DNA of 44,692 nt from Candidatus Obscuribacterales bacterium (GTDB lineage Bacteria > Cyanobacteriota > Vampirovibrionia > Obscuribacterales > Obscuribacteraceae): assembly GCA_019745505.1 (NCBI GenBank), contig JAIETE010000066.1:1-44692 (forward strand), given 5' to 3'. The notes under the pieces are model-generated. The model was not told where the DNA came from, searched no databases, and saw only the letters and a list, made by a program, of their open reading frames with translations. Below are positions 16,530 to 25,356 of this stretch, piece after piece. How positions within the stretch are numbered: position 1 is the stretch's first letter; the number at the start of each line of letters is the position of its first letter. The translations under genes were made by a program, and so were the position numbers.

Positions 16530-17765
16530 ATGAAGGCGAGTGTAGCCAAGAAATCCGATCAAGCAAAAGGCGACAAGCAATTTGACTTGAAAGCCGTGCA
16601 GGCTGCGATTAAGGACGAAGATCTGGACGGTTGGCTTTTCTATTTCTTTCACGACAATGACCCTCTTGCCTTGAGTATCTTGCAACTCAAAGAGGGCCAC
16701 TTCACAAGGCGGTGGTTCTATTTTGTGCCTAAGTCCGGCCAGCCCATAAAGATAGTGCACCGCATCGAAATGGACGCGCTTGATTCATTGCCCGGCGAGA
16801 AACGCGTTTATCTTGGATGGAAGCAGTTGGAGAGCGTGCTCAAGGAGACCTTGGGCGGCGTGAAGGAAGTGGCGATGCAATATTCGCCGATGAATCACAT
16901 TCCTTACGTCTCTCGCGTGGACAGCGGAATTGTTGAACTTGTCAAATCTGCAGGCACGCAGGTTGCTACCTCGGCAAATCTGGTGCAGAAGTTTGAGGCA
17001 GTTTGGAGTGACGAACAACTGAAGAGTCATGTCACGGCCGCGGAGAATCTGCGCAAATTCATTTTTGCTGCGTTCCGATTCATCAAAGAGCGTATCGATG
17101 CAGGCAAGACGGTAAATGAGTATGAAGTGCAGCAGTATATTTGCAATCTATATGAAGAGCACGGCATGGTCACCTCGTCACCACCGATAGTGGCGGTCAA
17201 TTCACATAGCGGACTTCCTCACTATCAGCCGAATAAAGACTCTTTCAGCGAGATTAAGAAAGGCGATTTTGTTTTGCTCGACATTTGGGCCAAGCTCGCA
17301 TCTCCCCATGACGCGATATATGCAGACATCACCTGGACCGGCTTTGTCGGTGACAAAGTGCCGCAGAAGTATGTCGATATCTTCGAAGTTGTCCGTGGTG
17401 CGCGCGATGCGGCACTGGCTTATGTTTCCGAAAGAATCGCCGGCAAGCACACAGTGCACGGATATCAGGTTGATGATGTCTCTCGCAATTACATAGCCGA
17501 GCGTGGATACGCAGACAAATTCGTTCACCGGACCGGACATTCGATTTGCACGGAAGTGCACGCCAACGGTGCCAATATTGATAATTTAGAGACCAAGGAC
17601 GAAAGGGAAATCATTGCTCACACCGGTTTTTCGATAGAGCCGGGAGTCTATCTCGAAGAGTTTGGCGTGCGCAGTGAAATCGACGCGTATGTCGGTGATG
17701 ATGAAGTCCTGGTTTTTGGGCAACCTATACAGACAGAGGTAATCCCGATACTTGCTCTCGAGTGA
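16530..17765 (+). CDS. M24 family metallopeptidase (Xaa-Pro aminopeptidase-like)
   Basis: A 411-residue pita-bread-fold peptidase. The C-terminal catalytic domain carries the five usual metal ligands: two Asp in LLDIWAK and AIYADITW, His in HRTGHSI, Glu in FSIEPGVY and Glu in VRSEIDAY. Such enzymes remove N-terminal residues, often before Pro, with two metal ions. The N-terminal domain (about 1-150) is of creatinase or prolidase type but poorly conserved. There is no signal peptide, so it should act in the cytoplasm. AGGGGGC lies just before ATG 16530. It leads a plus-strand run: the next gene starts 9 bases after its stop. Confidence 0.9.
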   Translation: MKASVAKKSDQAKGDKQFDLKAVQAAIKDEDLDGWLFYFFHDNDPLALSILQLKEGHFTRRWFYFVPKSGQPIKIVHRIEMDALDSLPGEKRVYLGWKQLESVLKETLGGVKEVAMQYSPMNHIPYVSRVDSGIVELVKSAGTQVATSANLVQKFEAVWSDEQLKSHVTAAENLRKFIFAAFRFIKERIDAGKTVNEYEVQQYICNLYEEHGMVTSSPPIVAVNSHSGLPHYQPNKDSFSEIKKGDFVLLDIWAKLASPHDAIYADITWTGFVGDKVPQKYVDIFEVVRGARDAALAYVSERIAGKHTVHGYQVDDVSRNYIAERGYADKFVHRTGHSICTEVHANGANIDNLETKDEREIIAHTGFSIEPGVYLEEFGVRSEIDAYVGDDEVLVFGQPIQTEVIPILALE

Positions 17766-17774
17766 GGAGCCGCC

Positions 17775-19019
17775 GTGCCGTCCGATTATTGCCTAATGCA
17801 TGTTGGAAATTGGGTCACCGACCTGGGAGCGATTTCGTGTCTTGGCGCCGGGCTGGCGGCTCTGGTATTGACTTTGCTGCCCGGCAAAAAACTGACAGGC
17901 AAATCAGAAGGCGTCGATCCATCTTCCTTCATAGACCCAGGTGCCGGAGAGACTGCCAGATATCGACTTGCTTACAAAGATCTTGTCACGGTTAAGAATT
18001 CGGGACAGGACGTCACTCAGGTCTCCGGCCAAGCTCCTCAGGCATCGGCAGAAGGTGCTCTGGAGGGCACCCGGGCGATGTCCGCGAGCGAGCTGGCAAT
18101 AACGATGTTCGATCAAGGGGTTTTGGGTGTCGGCCTGGGCGAGAAAAGTCTCGAGGCAACCAAGTCTTTTTCCAAGACCAAGGTCGAGAAAACAAGAATT
18201 GATTCCAAAACAAAAATCGACACCAAGACAAAGGTCGAGCCAAAACTCGACACCAAAACCAAAATAGAGCCAAAACCCAAAGAAGATAAGCCAAAGCCTG
18301 ACAAAAAGGCGGCCAAGAAAGACTCCAAGAAGGGCGAAGAGAAGAAAGATTTGCAGCTCAATATGGCAGTCCGAAAAATCACATATGGCTCGAAAAAAAC
18401 CGATTTGGATTTAACGAAGCCGTCAGCCAATGCGGAAGCCAAAGAAGCAGACCGTGATGAAATTCCTGATTCCTTGAAGCCCACTTATTTTTCCGACGAC
18501 ATTTTGGAAGCCATGGACAGGCAACCTGCGAGTTTTATCAATCAACCCGTCGAGCCGGCCGCTGAAAGTGAAACTCCCGGTCCATCACCAAGTCCGATGC
18601 AGGCTCCATCTCAAGGAGTTCCTCTGCCGCCGCGCCAGATGCCGGCTCAGGGTTTTCCGCCTCAGCCTTCTGTGCCCGCGAGCTTTCCCATTCCTCCGTC
18701 ACCCGGATTTCCGGCGCCGGCTGCTCAGCCGCCTGCGCACGGTTTCCCTTTGCCTGGCGACAACGCCCCTGCGCCTGCTTTTCCGGCACCAACAAATCCA
18801 GCACAAGCATTTCCCCTGCCTGCCAGCCAACCACCGCCTTTTCCGGTTCAGCCTCAAGTTCCTGTGCCGCCGCAACCAACGGAGCCAAGCGCACCGCAAC
18901 AGATAGAGGAGATCGATCCGAAAAAAGATCCAAAGAAAGTAGGTCGCTCGACTTTGATAGAACCGAGAAGCAATGTACAGAAGGACAGAGAGCCGCCGCC
19001 GCCGGAGTACTTTAAGTGA
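17775..19019 (+). CDS. Lys-rich and Pro-rich membrane-anchored protein, unknown family
   Basis: I do not recognise a family. The 414-residue product has one hydrophobic segment near the N-terminus (AISCLGAGLAALVLTLLPG, about residues 19-37). A Lys-rich stretch of degenerate DTKTKIEPK-like repeats (about 135-195) follows, then a Pro/Ala/Gln region with recurring GFP or AFP units (about 275-370). It is mostly low-complexity and probably disordered apart from the anchor. GTG 17775 has a strong ribosome site, GAGGAG, at 17764-17769. Its TGA overlaps the GTG of the PrsW-kinase gene (GTGA), so the two are translationally coupled. A role as adaptor or substrate of that kinase or protease is inference. 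Confidence 0.7.
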   Translation: MPSDYCLMHVGNWVTDLGAISCLGAGLAALVLTLLPGKKLTGKSEGVDPSSFIDPGAGETARYRLAYKDLVTVKNSGQDVTQVSGQAPQASAEGALEGTRAMSASELAITMFDQGVLGVGLGEKSLEATKSFSKTKVEKTRIDSKTKIDTKTKVEPKLDTKTKIEPKPKEDKPKPDKKAAKKDSKKGEEKKDLQLNMAVRKITYGSKKTDLDLTKPSANAEAKEADRDEIPDSLKPTYFSDDILEAMDRQPASFINQPVEPAAESETPGPSPSPMQAPSQGVPLPPRQMPAQGFPPQPSVPASFPIPPSPGFPAPAAQPPAHGFPLPGDNAPAPAFPAPTNPAQAFPLPASQPPPFPVQPQVPVPPQPTEPSAPQQIEEIDPKKDPKKVGRSTLIEPRSNVQKDREPPPPEYFK

Positions 19020-21100
19020 CCGAGACTAAGACTCCAGAAAAGAAAGCACCGGCGCCAAAGAAGGAAAAACCGGAAAGTCAGGGAGTAAAACCCTGGTCTT
19101 TGCGCTTGCTGGTCATTTACGTCGGTATTGGTTTCTTTGTCTTGTTTGCTTGGGCTCAGATTGGTCCCAGCATTCTCTCGTCGATCGCCTTTAATCTAGC
19201 TGTGTTGGCTATTCTCTCGATAATCTCCAGCTTCACCAGAACACTGGTCTTGCGCAGGATGCTGTCTCTTTTCCTCTGGGGGGCCTTCATGACCGGCGTT
19301 GCGGTGCTCGTTTCGCACGCAGCTGTAAACCTGTTTGCCTTTTGCGGCCGCGGCGGAACAGAAATTGCAATGGCCACCTTGGAAGAGGTGATCAAGTTGA
19401 TACCACTGGTAGTTTTGCTCATAGTGGGAAGAAAATTCAGCACTTTTACCATGGGCATGACGGATTTCATTCTTGCCGGTGCTGCACTGGGTGCAGGCTT
19501 TTCCTGTCTCGAGTATGCTGCCGCGCACAAGTACGGTGCGGCAATGGGACAGCTCGCCTGGCTGCCAACCGCGGAGATCGTCAATGGACGTATGGTGTCC
19601 GGGCATTTGATCTGGTCTTCTCTGGCGGCGGCCGGAATCGGGTTTGGTTTTTTCTTTAAAACTCGCTGGAAAGTTGCTGCCATTGGTGCAGCCGTCGGTT
19701 TGGCGGTTTCCATCCTGGACCATGCTGCATACAACTATTCGATTGTAAGCAATGATTGGATGTCCGGCATTCTCAATGCAATTGCGCTGAACGGATATTT
19801 GGCTTTTGGTTTGTGGGTTGCTTCCATACTTATCGCGCTTGCCGTAGACGTTCGAGTCCTGCTCAAAGCTGTGCCTCAATTCTCCGAATTCAAGGTTCCG
19901 AAAGGACTCGAGGGTTTGGACGGATTGATGGCTATGTGGGATTTCGTAGTCGATCGCAGGCGCTTGGCTTATTCATTGCACCACTACGAGAATGCGCCCG
20001 AGACATTGAAGAAGGATGCTGCTGTTACGTCCTCGCTTCTGGCTCAAACATTGATTAATTTCCACATTCCGGAACGTCGTTTGCGCACCCTTGATGCGAT
20101 GACCCGTGAGGATCTGACGCTTGTTGCGGGAATCAACGACATTGGCAGAGAGGGCGATGCCGACAGTCTCGATGATATCGATTTGCCCAAGCATTATAAG
20201 CTCCATGCGCCTCTGAGTCAGGGCGGCATGGGAATTATCTACAGCGGCGAGCATATCCACACCGGGCAAAAGGTGGCGATCAAGCTTTTGCACCCGACTT
20301 TTGCTAGACAACAGCTGGCCGTCGAACGTTTCAAACATGAGGCAAAAGCAGTCGGTGCTCTCCAGCACCCTAATCTCGTCTCCATAACCGACTTCGGTAT
20401 TACAGAGCGCCGAAAGATACCCTATCTGGTCATGGAATTGATTCAGGGCATCAACCTGGAACAGTTGATCAAAGAAGGTCAGACCATGCATCCACTGCGA
20501 TTCTTTACCGTCTTCGACCAGGTGTTCGACGCGCTATCCCACGCGCATAAGCGCATGGTTATCCACCGAGATATGAAGCCGAGCAATATTCTTTTGACGC
20601 AAACCGAAGACGGTCGCGACATGATCAAAATTGTCGACTTCGGCATCGCCAAGATTATGAGCGGAGAAGGCGAGGAAGGTGCTAATGCTCAAGAGCTCAC
20701 ACGCACGGGCGATTTGATCGGAAGCCCACTTTATATGAGCCCGGAGCAAGGTCTCGGAACAAAACTCGATGCTCGCTCGGATATCTATTCCGTCGGTTGT
20801 GTCATGTACGAATGCATCGTTGGCGAGCCGCCGCTTTTGGGCAATACTGCAGTACAGACGATAATGATGCATATAAATGAGACACCGAAGAGTCTGCGTG
20901 AAGCAAGACCGGATCTGAATATTCCAGCTGGAATCGACATCTTCATTATGAAGTGCTTGGCGAAAAACCCGGCTCATCGCTATCAGACTATGGATGAAAT
21001 GAGAGAAGCCCTCCAGGCGGTCAGAGCGAATCCGCACGGACCTCAAGGTGGTCCAACTCGTCCGCAAAATCCTCCTTTTCCGCCGAATGTGATGGCATAA
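19016..21100 (+). CDS. PrsW-like intramembrane protease fused to a Ser/Thr kinase
   Basis: A 694-residue two-part protein. Residues 1-285: after a Lys/Pro-rich tail come about eight membrane segments with the motif set of PrsW glutamic-type intramembrane proteases, namely EEVIK (E123, E124, K127), FSCLE (F162, E166), GHLIW (H197) and LDHAAYN (H236). Known PrsW enzymes cut anti-sigma factors in the membrane. Residues 395-670: a complete Hanks kinase with glycine loop SQGGMGIIY, VAIKLL, HRDMKPSN (D about 519), DFG (D541) and SPEQ. The kinase faces the cytoplasm. The start GTG overlaps the previous stop. Order and coupling suggest phosphorylation-controlled proteolysis; this is inferred from the architecture. 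Confidence 0.85.
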   Translation: MTETKTPEKKAPAPKKEKPESQGVKPWSLRLLVIYVGIGFFVLFAWAQIGPSILSSIAFNLAVLAILSIISSFTRTLVLRRMLSLFLWGAFMTGVAVLVSHAAVNLFAFCGRGGTEIAMATLEEVIKLIPLVVLLIVGRKFSTFTMGMTDFILAGAALGAGFSCLEYAAAHKYGAAMGQLAWLPTAEIVNGRMVSGHLIWSSLAAAGIGFGFFFKTRWKVAAIGAAVGLAVSILDHAAYNYSIVSNDWMSGILNAIALNGYLAFGLWVASILIALAVDVRVLLKAVPQFSEFKVPKGLEGLDGLMAMWDFVVDRRRLAYSLHHYENAPETLKKDAAVTSSLLAQTLINFHIPERRLRTLDAMTREDLTLVAGINDIGREGDADSLDDIDLPKHYKLHAPLSQGGMGIIYSGEHIHTGQKVAIKLLHPTFARQQLAVERFKHEAKAVGALQHPNLVSITDFGITERRKIPYLVMELIQGINLEQLIKEGQTMHPLRFFTVFDQVFDALSHAHKRMVIHRDMKPSNILLTQTEDGRDMIKIVDFGIAKIMSGEGEEGANAQELTRTGDLIGSPLYMSPEQGLGTKLDARSDIYSVGCVMYECIVGEPPLLGNTAVQTIMMHINETPKSLREARPDLNIPAGIDIFIMKCLAKNPAHRYQTMDEMREALQAVRANPHGPQGGPTRPQNPPFPPNVMA

Positions 21101-21155
21101 CCAAGTACAATTAATCTGGCGTCCATGTATACCACTCATAAAACGAAGGACAGTT

Positions 21156-21824
21156 ATGGCAGTTCGAAATCAGGCTGGTAAGTACATGCGCAGTAAGTTC
21201 AGTAATTATTCGCGCAATGAAAAGGGTCTTGCGACTTGGGTGAAGATCCTGATTGGCGTGATGATTATCGGCACGATTTCAATCGTCACTATCTTGGGTG
21301 CGAGTGTTTGGTTCGTCGGTTCCGCTATGAAAGATATGGCAGACCCGGCAAAAGTAAGGGCAACAGTAGACACGATTGCAAAATTCGAAAACCCGCTGCC
21401 GAAAGGATGGAGTTTCGGCATGGCACTTCCACTCGGTCCTGTTTGTGTTGCCATAGTTCGAAATGAGAAGCTGGATCTCAACGTGACACTTTTGAAAATG
21501 CCGGGCGGCGGAAAAGAGATGAGCACTGAAATGGTTGTTGGTGAATACTCCGCAAAGGGGGTTCCCAACGTGTCTGGCGACAGTTCAAAACCTTCGGTTC
21601 CTATCGATGTCCAGAATAAAGGCAAGCTTTCAGTCGCTGGAGAAGAGCTGGCTTATGCAATTGGTGTAAGCACAGATGCGGGCAAGAAATTCTCTCAGTT
21701 TATCGGTTGTGTGATACCGAAGAACAATCAGTCGGTAATTATTGTGCAAGGACAGTGTCTGAATTCCCAGGAATATCCGCTAGAAGACACCAAGGCACTG
21801 CTTGCTGCGATTAAGAGTTTCTAG
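21156..21824 (+). CDS. Single-pass membrane protein of unknown function
   Basis: I do not recognise this family. The 222-residue product has a basic N-terminus (MAVRNQAGKYMRSKFSNYSR), one membrane segment (WVKILIGVMIIGTISIVTIL, about residues 28-50), and a mainly beta-type outer domain of about 165 residues with PLPKGWSFG and a single-Cys SQFIGCVIPKN segment. It follows the PrsW-kinase gene by 55 bases on the same strand and may be in its transcript. A membrane-tethered substrate for that protease is possible but not shown. The start is ATG 21156, with AAGGACAG upstream. Confidence 0.65.
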   Translation: MAVRNQAGKYMRSKFSNYSRNEKGLATWVKILIGVMIIGTISIVTILGASVWFVGSAMKDMADPAKVRATVDTIAKFENPLPKGWSFGMALPLGPVCVAIVRNEKLDLNVTLLKMPGGGKEMSTEMVVGEYSAKGVPNVSGDSSKPSVPIDVQNKGKLSVAGEELAYAIGVSTDAGKKFSQFIGCVIPKNNQSVIIVQGQCLNSQEYPLEDTKALLAAIKSF

Positions 21825-21854
21825 CCAGTAACAGAGCCAGAGGTCCGTCGAACC

Positions 21855-22301
21855 ATGGATAAATACTCTTCTCTTCTGGCCCTTTACGCTCGTTTTCTCT
21901 TGAGTATGTCGATGTTCTGGGCTGCTTTTTTCAATGTCGCCGGTTGGAACGATCAAATGACGATGCTGTTTCCGGTTGCGATGGGGCTCTCCGCACCTCT
22001 GCTTGCCGCAACGAGTGCAGCGGAAATTGTTCTGGGCATCTCTATTTTCATTGGATACGCAACCAGGTACATGGCCTGGATGAGCATCTTCTACACGATG
22101 GTCATGGCTTGTGTGACGCACCAATTCTGGGGAGTGGAGCCCGGTCTGCAAGCTCGAGAGGCGATGAATTTCTTGCAAGCGTTCGGCTCTGCCGGTGGTT
22201 TCTTATTGCTGATCGCGCTCGGACCAGGAAAGTATAGTGTCGATCAATTGCTTATTGAGCCCCCATCGGCAAATCCTGCACCTGCTGTCGACTCAAAATG
22301 A
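21855..22301 (+). CDS. DoxX family membrane protein
   Basis: A 148-residue protein with four membrane segments. The layout matches DoxX proteins: YARFLLSMSMFWAAFFN, a Pro-containing second segment, then AAEIVLGISIFIGYATRYMAW (the conserved E-x-x-x-G with a G-x-x-T-R turn). The last segment is followed by LGPGKYSVDQLL, the family's typical end. DoxX proteins are associated with respiratory or redox complexes, but their exact role is not settled. It lies 30 bases after the previous gene on the same strand and converges with the amine oxidase gene. Confidence 0.85.
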   Translation: MDKYSSLLALYARFLLSMSMFWAAFFNVAGWNDQMTMLFPVAMGLSAPLLAATSAAEIVLGISIFIGYATRYMAWMSIFYTMVMACVTHQFWGVEPGLQAREAMNFLQAFGSAGGFLLLIALGPGKYSVDQLLIEPPSANPAPAVDSK

Positions 22302-22314
22302 TAGTTACTCGACT

Positions 22315-23709
22315 TCAAATGGCGGCAGCCAGCAGTTCGTTCGCAACGAATTCGCCAGCGCGGATTGCACCGTCTATGTTGCCGTTCCACAATGGCGAAG
22401 ATTCGGAAGTCGCCCAGTGAATACGGGCGAAAGATTCTCTTATCGCCTGCCCGTATGAAGTCATGACGCCTGGCGCCAGGTGAGCCACGTGGCAGCCGCG
22501 AGTCCATTTATCCTGATACCAATCATGCTCGAAATAGTAAATTGGTTTGGCAGCTTTCGGTCCGAAATTTTTTGTGACAGTTGTGATCACATGCGTGTAA
22601 CGTTCTTGGTCGGGCAGCTCTGCCAGTTCTTTTGCCTCATTTGAAAAGGCAAACGACATCAGCACTCCCACACTTCTATCCGGAGGGGATGTGTCCAGAA
22701 CCAACTGTATATAGTCGTCCAATACTGTAACCTCACCGCTCATGCCCATTTCACGCCAGAAAGGTCGATCGTAGACCGTGATGAATTTGATGCATCTGCC
22801 GGCCGGCATTTTCTTCAGTAACTCCATCCTGGTTGCTGGCAGTGCTGGTTCGTATCGGATTTCGCTGGCTAGATTGGGTGGGACTGCAACTACCACACGC
22901 TTGGCTTTGATCATGGCCAGTTCGGAAAATACAGTGACGCCGACTGCGTCCTGGGCGATTGCACTGACCGGTGACGACAGCAGCAGCCAGGAATCTAACG
23001 TATTGCTCTGCTCTGCATCAATTTTTTCGCGCATTCTTTTGGCGACCTTGATCATGCCGCCTTTCAGCATATCTTGATCGGCTCCTCCGTCGACTTTCAT
23101 CTGTAATTCGATGTCGTTGCCGGATGCGGCAATTTGAAACAAGACATACAGCAAGGAAATCTCGGACGGTTCCACGGTGAACAAACTGATGAAAAGCAAA
23201 CGCAGTAAGGCAAGGGTTGGTTCGTTCAGATTGAGCAGCGGATCATTTAGAAACTGGCCGAGGGAAATTGCATCCCATTCTTTTGCTTTGGGGCTGCTCC
23301 AAGGCTCTTGGCTGGGAACTTCCAGCGACATCTTCGACAGCTTCTTCAATGTCTGCCAAACGCCCGCGAGCGATTGAGAATCTACATCCGGTGCATCGTC
23401 TGCGTAGCGATAGTATTTGCCTTTATAGACGAGTTGGCTGTCTCCATGAATCGGCGTCGGGGTGATTTCTAAATCCAGCTCTTTCAACAAAGCATAAATG
23501 CGATCCTGTGTTGGACCCAAAAACGTTCCACCGAGATCAATGGGTGTTCCATCATCGAGATATTTCGTCCAGACTTTTCCACCAATGCGGTCGCGAGCCT
23601 CGACAACCATTACCGAGTGCCCTGCTTGAGTTAGCCTTAGCGCCGCTGTCAGCCCCGCGAACCCGGCGCCGACAATACAAAAGTCACGCTCTAGAATTCT
23701 TTCTGCCAA
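22315..23709 (-). CDS. Flavin-containing amine oxidase (MAO family)
   Basis: A 464-residue FAD enzyme. The N-terminal dinucleotide fold CIVGAGFAGLTAALRL is followed by VEARDRIGGKVWT, the MAO/PAO family's second FAD motif. The C-terminal FAD segment includes ATSESSPLWNGNIDGAIRAGE. These oxidise amines to imines with release of hydrogen peroxide; the substrate cannot be told from sequence. No signal peptide is visible. The start is TTG 23709, with GAGGGGG at good spacing upstream. It converges with the DoxX gene, with 13 bases between the stops. Confidence 0.9.
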   Translation of the reverse strand: MAERILERDFCIVGAGFAGLTAALRLTQAGHSVMVVEARDRIGGKVWTKYLDDGTPIDLGGTFLGPTQDRIYALLKELDLEITPTPIHGDSQLVYKGKYYRYADDAPDVDSQSLAGVWQTLKKLSKMSLEVPSQEPWSSPKAKEWDAISLGQFLNDPLLNLNEPTLALLRLLFISLFTVEPSEISLLYVLFQIAASGNDIELQMKVDGGADQDMLKGGMIKVAKRMREKIDAEQSNTLDSWLLLSSPVSAIAQDAVGVTVFSELAMIKAKRVVVAVPPNLASEIRYEPALPATRMELLKKMPAGRCIKFITVYDRPFWREMGMSGEVTVLDDYIQLVLDTSPPDRSVGVLMSFAFSNEAKELAELPDQERYTHVITTVTKNFGPKAAKPIYYFEHDWYQDKWTRGCHVAHLAPGVMTSYGQAIRESFARIHWATSESSPLWNGNIDGAIRAGEFVANELLAAAI

Positions 23710-23777
23710 GTCGATCGCCCCCTCAGATGAGCAATTTAATCATGGTTACAGAATTTAGGCGGTTTATTTTTCCTACA

Positions 23778-23820
23778 CAAAAAGCACTCACGCCCAGATC
23801 GTTGGAAGTGAATGCTTTTG
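23778..23820 (-). terminator. Probable terminator after the 23844-24179 gene
   Basis: On the minus strand a stem AAAGCA-TT-CAC pairs with GTG-AG-TGCTTT and is followed directly by a T tract. It lies 24 bases after the stop of the small secreted protein gene, before the amine oxidase gene. Confidence 0.5.
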
Positions 23821-23843
23821 CGAATGTTTGGGTTGTAATTGCG

Positions 23844-24179
23844 TCAGTCTTCGACGCGTTTTGCCAGAGCTTTTTTATGGATTTTGTTGCTGATTTTGTT
23901 CAGATCTCTTTCGACTTCAGCAATGTTGTCATAGCTTAGTTTACCGCCGTTCCTTGCTTTCATCCGGCTGACCTTCTTCCATACATCTCGGTTATCGTCT
24001 CTCAAGTCACGAGCTTCGCGCAGTGTCAATTCGCCGGCTCTCTCCATGCGATTGATTTTTGCTGCCAAGATTTCGTGGCGCTGAGTGATGGTGTAACGAC
24101 GCGCTTTCGCCTCAGATGGCTGTGATGCGAACTGCAACACGGACAAGATAGCAATTGCGGTAAATACTTGGCGAATCAT
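23844..24179 (-). CDS. Small secreted protein with one helical repeat
   Basis: A 111-residue product starting MIRQVFTAIAILSVLQFA, a typical signal peptide with likely cleavage near SEAKA. The mature part is one charged helical unit: EILAAKINRMERAGELTLREARDLRDD, then KLSYDNIAEVERDLNKISNKI. The same pattern occurs twice in the secreted protein at 25357-26394. I do not recognise a named family. I chose ATG 24179 because GGAGG lies 9 to 10 bases upstream and the signal peptide starts there; the frame is open to 24212. It is probably periplasmic. Confidence 0.7.
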   Translation of the reverse strand: MIRQVFTAIAILSVLQFASQPSEAKARRYTITQRHEILAAKINRMERAGELTLREARDLRDDNRDVWKKVSRMKARNGGKLSYDNIAEVERDLNKISNKIHKKALAKRVED

Positions 24180-24278
24180 AACAAAGGAAACCTCCGACAC
24201 TAGTGCTGCCATGCAGACGTGTCCAAATGGCGATGGTTCCCTATTTTGAGTGAGGCTGGAAAGGTAATTCCGACGACT

Positions 24279-25106
24279 TTATTTCGCGGATTCTGCCGGC
24301 AAGTGACTTTGAATATAGTCTTGCAAAGCTGAAAATTCACGCTCGATTGATGTGGCGGTTTCCTCTGCTTCAATCCAGTCATGCCTGCATGCTGTCTGCT
24401 CGAGATAGAGGCAGAGTCTAGCCAGATTTTTAGCTCCGATCGATGCGCAAGAAGCTTTGATTTCATGCGCGAGGGCGGCGACCAATTTGGAGTTTTTCTC
24501 CTCGAGGTGATTCTTCACCTTGCTGAGCATGTCGTTAGTGTCATTGAGGAACATGTCCATCATGTCGGTTAACTGTTCTGGCTCGTAGAACTCCTCCAGC
24601 TCAGCCATATCGAGCGGTTCGCTCTTAACGAGTGAAAGTTGGCTCTTCGGTCTGAGAACTCTGCGTCGCTGTTTTTGAGTTTCGCAGACGACTTCAGTTC
24701 TGAGCCAGTGATTTACTTTTGCTTTCAGGAGATCAATATCAATCGGTTTCGACAGATAGTCGTCCATTCCAGCAGCGATACAGCGCTCTCTGTCGCCGGA
24801 CATTGCCAGGGCGGTGACAGCGATGATTGGACTGTAAGTTTGGGTGCGGGCCTCTAGTTCTCTTATTGCGACAGTCGCTTCGAAACCATCCATGACCGGC
24901 ATATGACAATCCATGAGGATCAGGTCGAATTTCTGATTGGCGACGGCTTCCACCGCTTCTCTACCGTTGCTGGTGATTTTTACTTTCAGCCCGAGGCGCT
25001 GCAGCAGTACGCTTGCCACTTTTTGATTGACGAAATTATCCTCGACCAGAAGCACATGAGGCGGGTCGCCTTGTTGTGTCATTGAGTCGCCGGCTGCTTG
25101 TTTCAT
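24279..25106 (-). CDS. Receiver-HPt phosphorelay protein
   Basis: A 275-residue two-domain protein. Residues 15-135 are a response regulator receiver: acidic pair in LLVEDN, phospho-acceptor D66 (LILMDCHMP), Thr in AVTAL and K120 (YLSKPID). A linker of about 35 residues leads to an HPt four-helix domain, with its phosphorylatable His at H214 in LAHEIKASCASIGAKNL. No histidine kinase or DNA-binding domain is present, so it should relay phosphate between a distant hybrid kinase and another receiver. ATG 25106 has AGGT 6 bases upstream. The flanking genes are secreted proteins in the same direction; the link is unclear. Confidence 0.9.
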   Translation of the reverse strand: MKQAAGDSMTQQGDPPHVLLVEDNFVNQKVASVLLQRLGLKVKITSNGREAVEAVANQKFDLILMDCHMPVMDGFEATVAIRELEARTQTYSPIIAVTALAMSGDRERCIAAGMDDYLSKPIDIDLLKAKVNHWLRTEVVCETQKQRRRVLRPKSQLSLVKSEPLDMAELEEFYEPEQLTDMMDMFLNDTNDMLSKVKNHLEEKNSKLVAALAHEIKASCASIGAKNLARLCLYLEQTACRHDWIEAEETATSIEREFSALQDYIQSHLPAESAK

Positions 25107-25314
25107 CTTTTACCTGGACCTCATGGATTCTCTTGTTGCGCGAGTCTTAAAAACGGTATCGAGTTTCGTTGCCACTTAACAGCGGCAAAGTAATTCGGCC
25201 TTACAGCATATACCTAATGAATTATTGCCGAAAAACTTGTTTGTTGGCATCAAAAATCTTCTCTTCCCAGAAAATTAGTCAAAACCTTGATATTTCTCCT
25301 GCAGACTGATGGAT

Positions 25315-25340
25315 AAGGAGACGGTAAATTCCGTCTCCTT
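25315..25340. terminator. Perfect 10-base-pair hairpin
   Basis: AAGGAGACGG (25315-25324) and CCGTCTCCTT (25331-25340) pair perfectly around TAAATT. It lies 16 bases beyond the stop of the 25357-26394 gene. The T tract is weak on both strands, so an intrinsic terminator or mRNA 3' stabiliser for that gene is likely but not certain. Confidence 0.55.
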
Positions 25341-25356
25341 GTTGCCTTCCGTTTGA

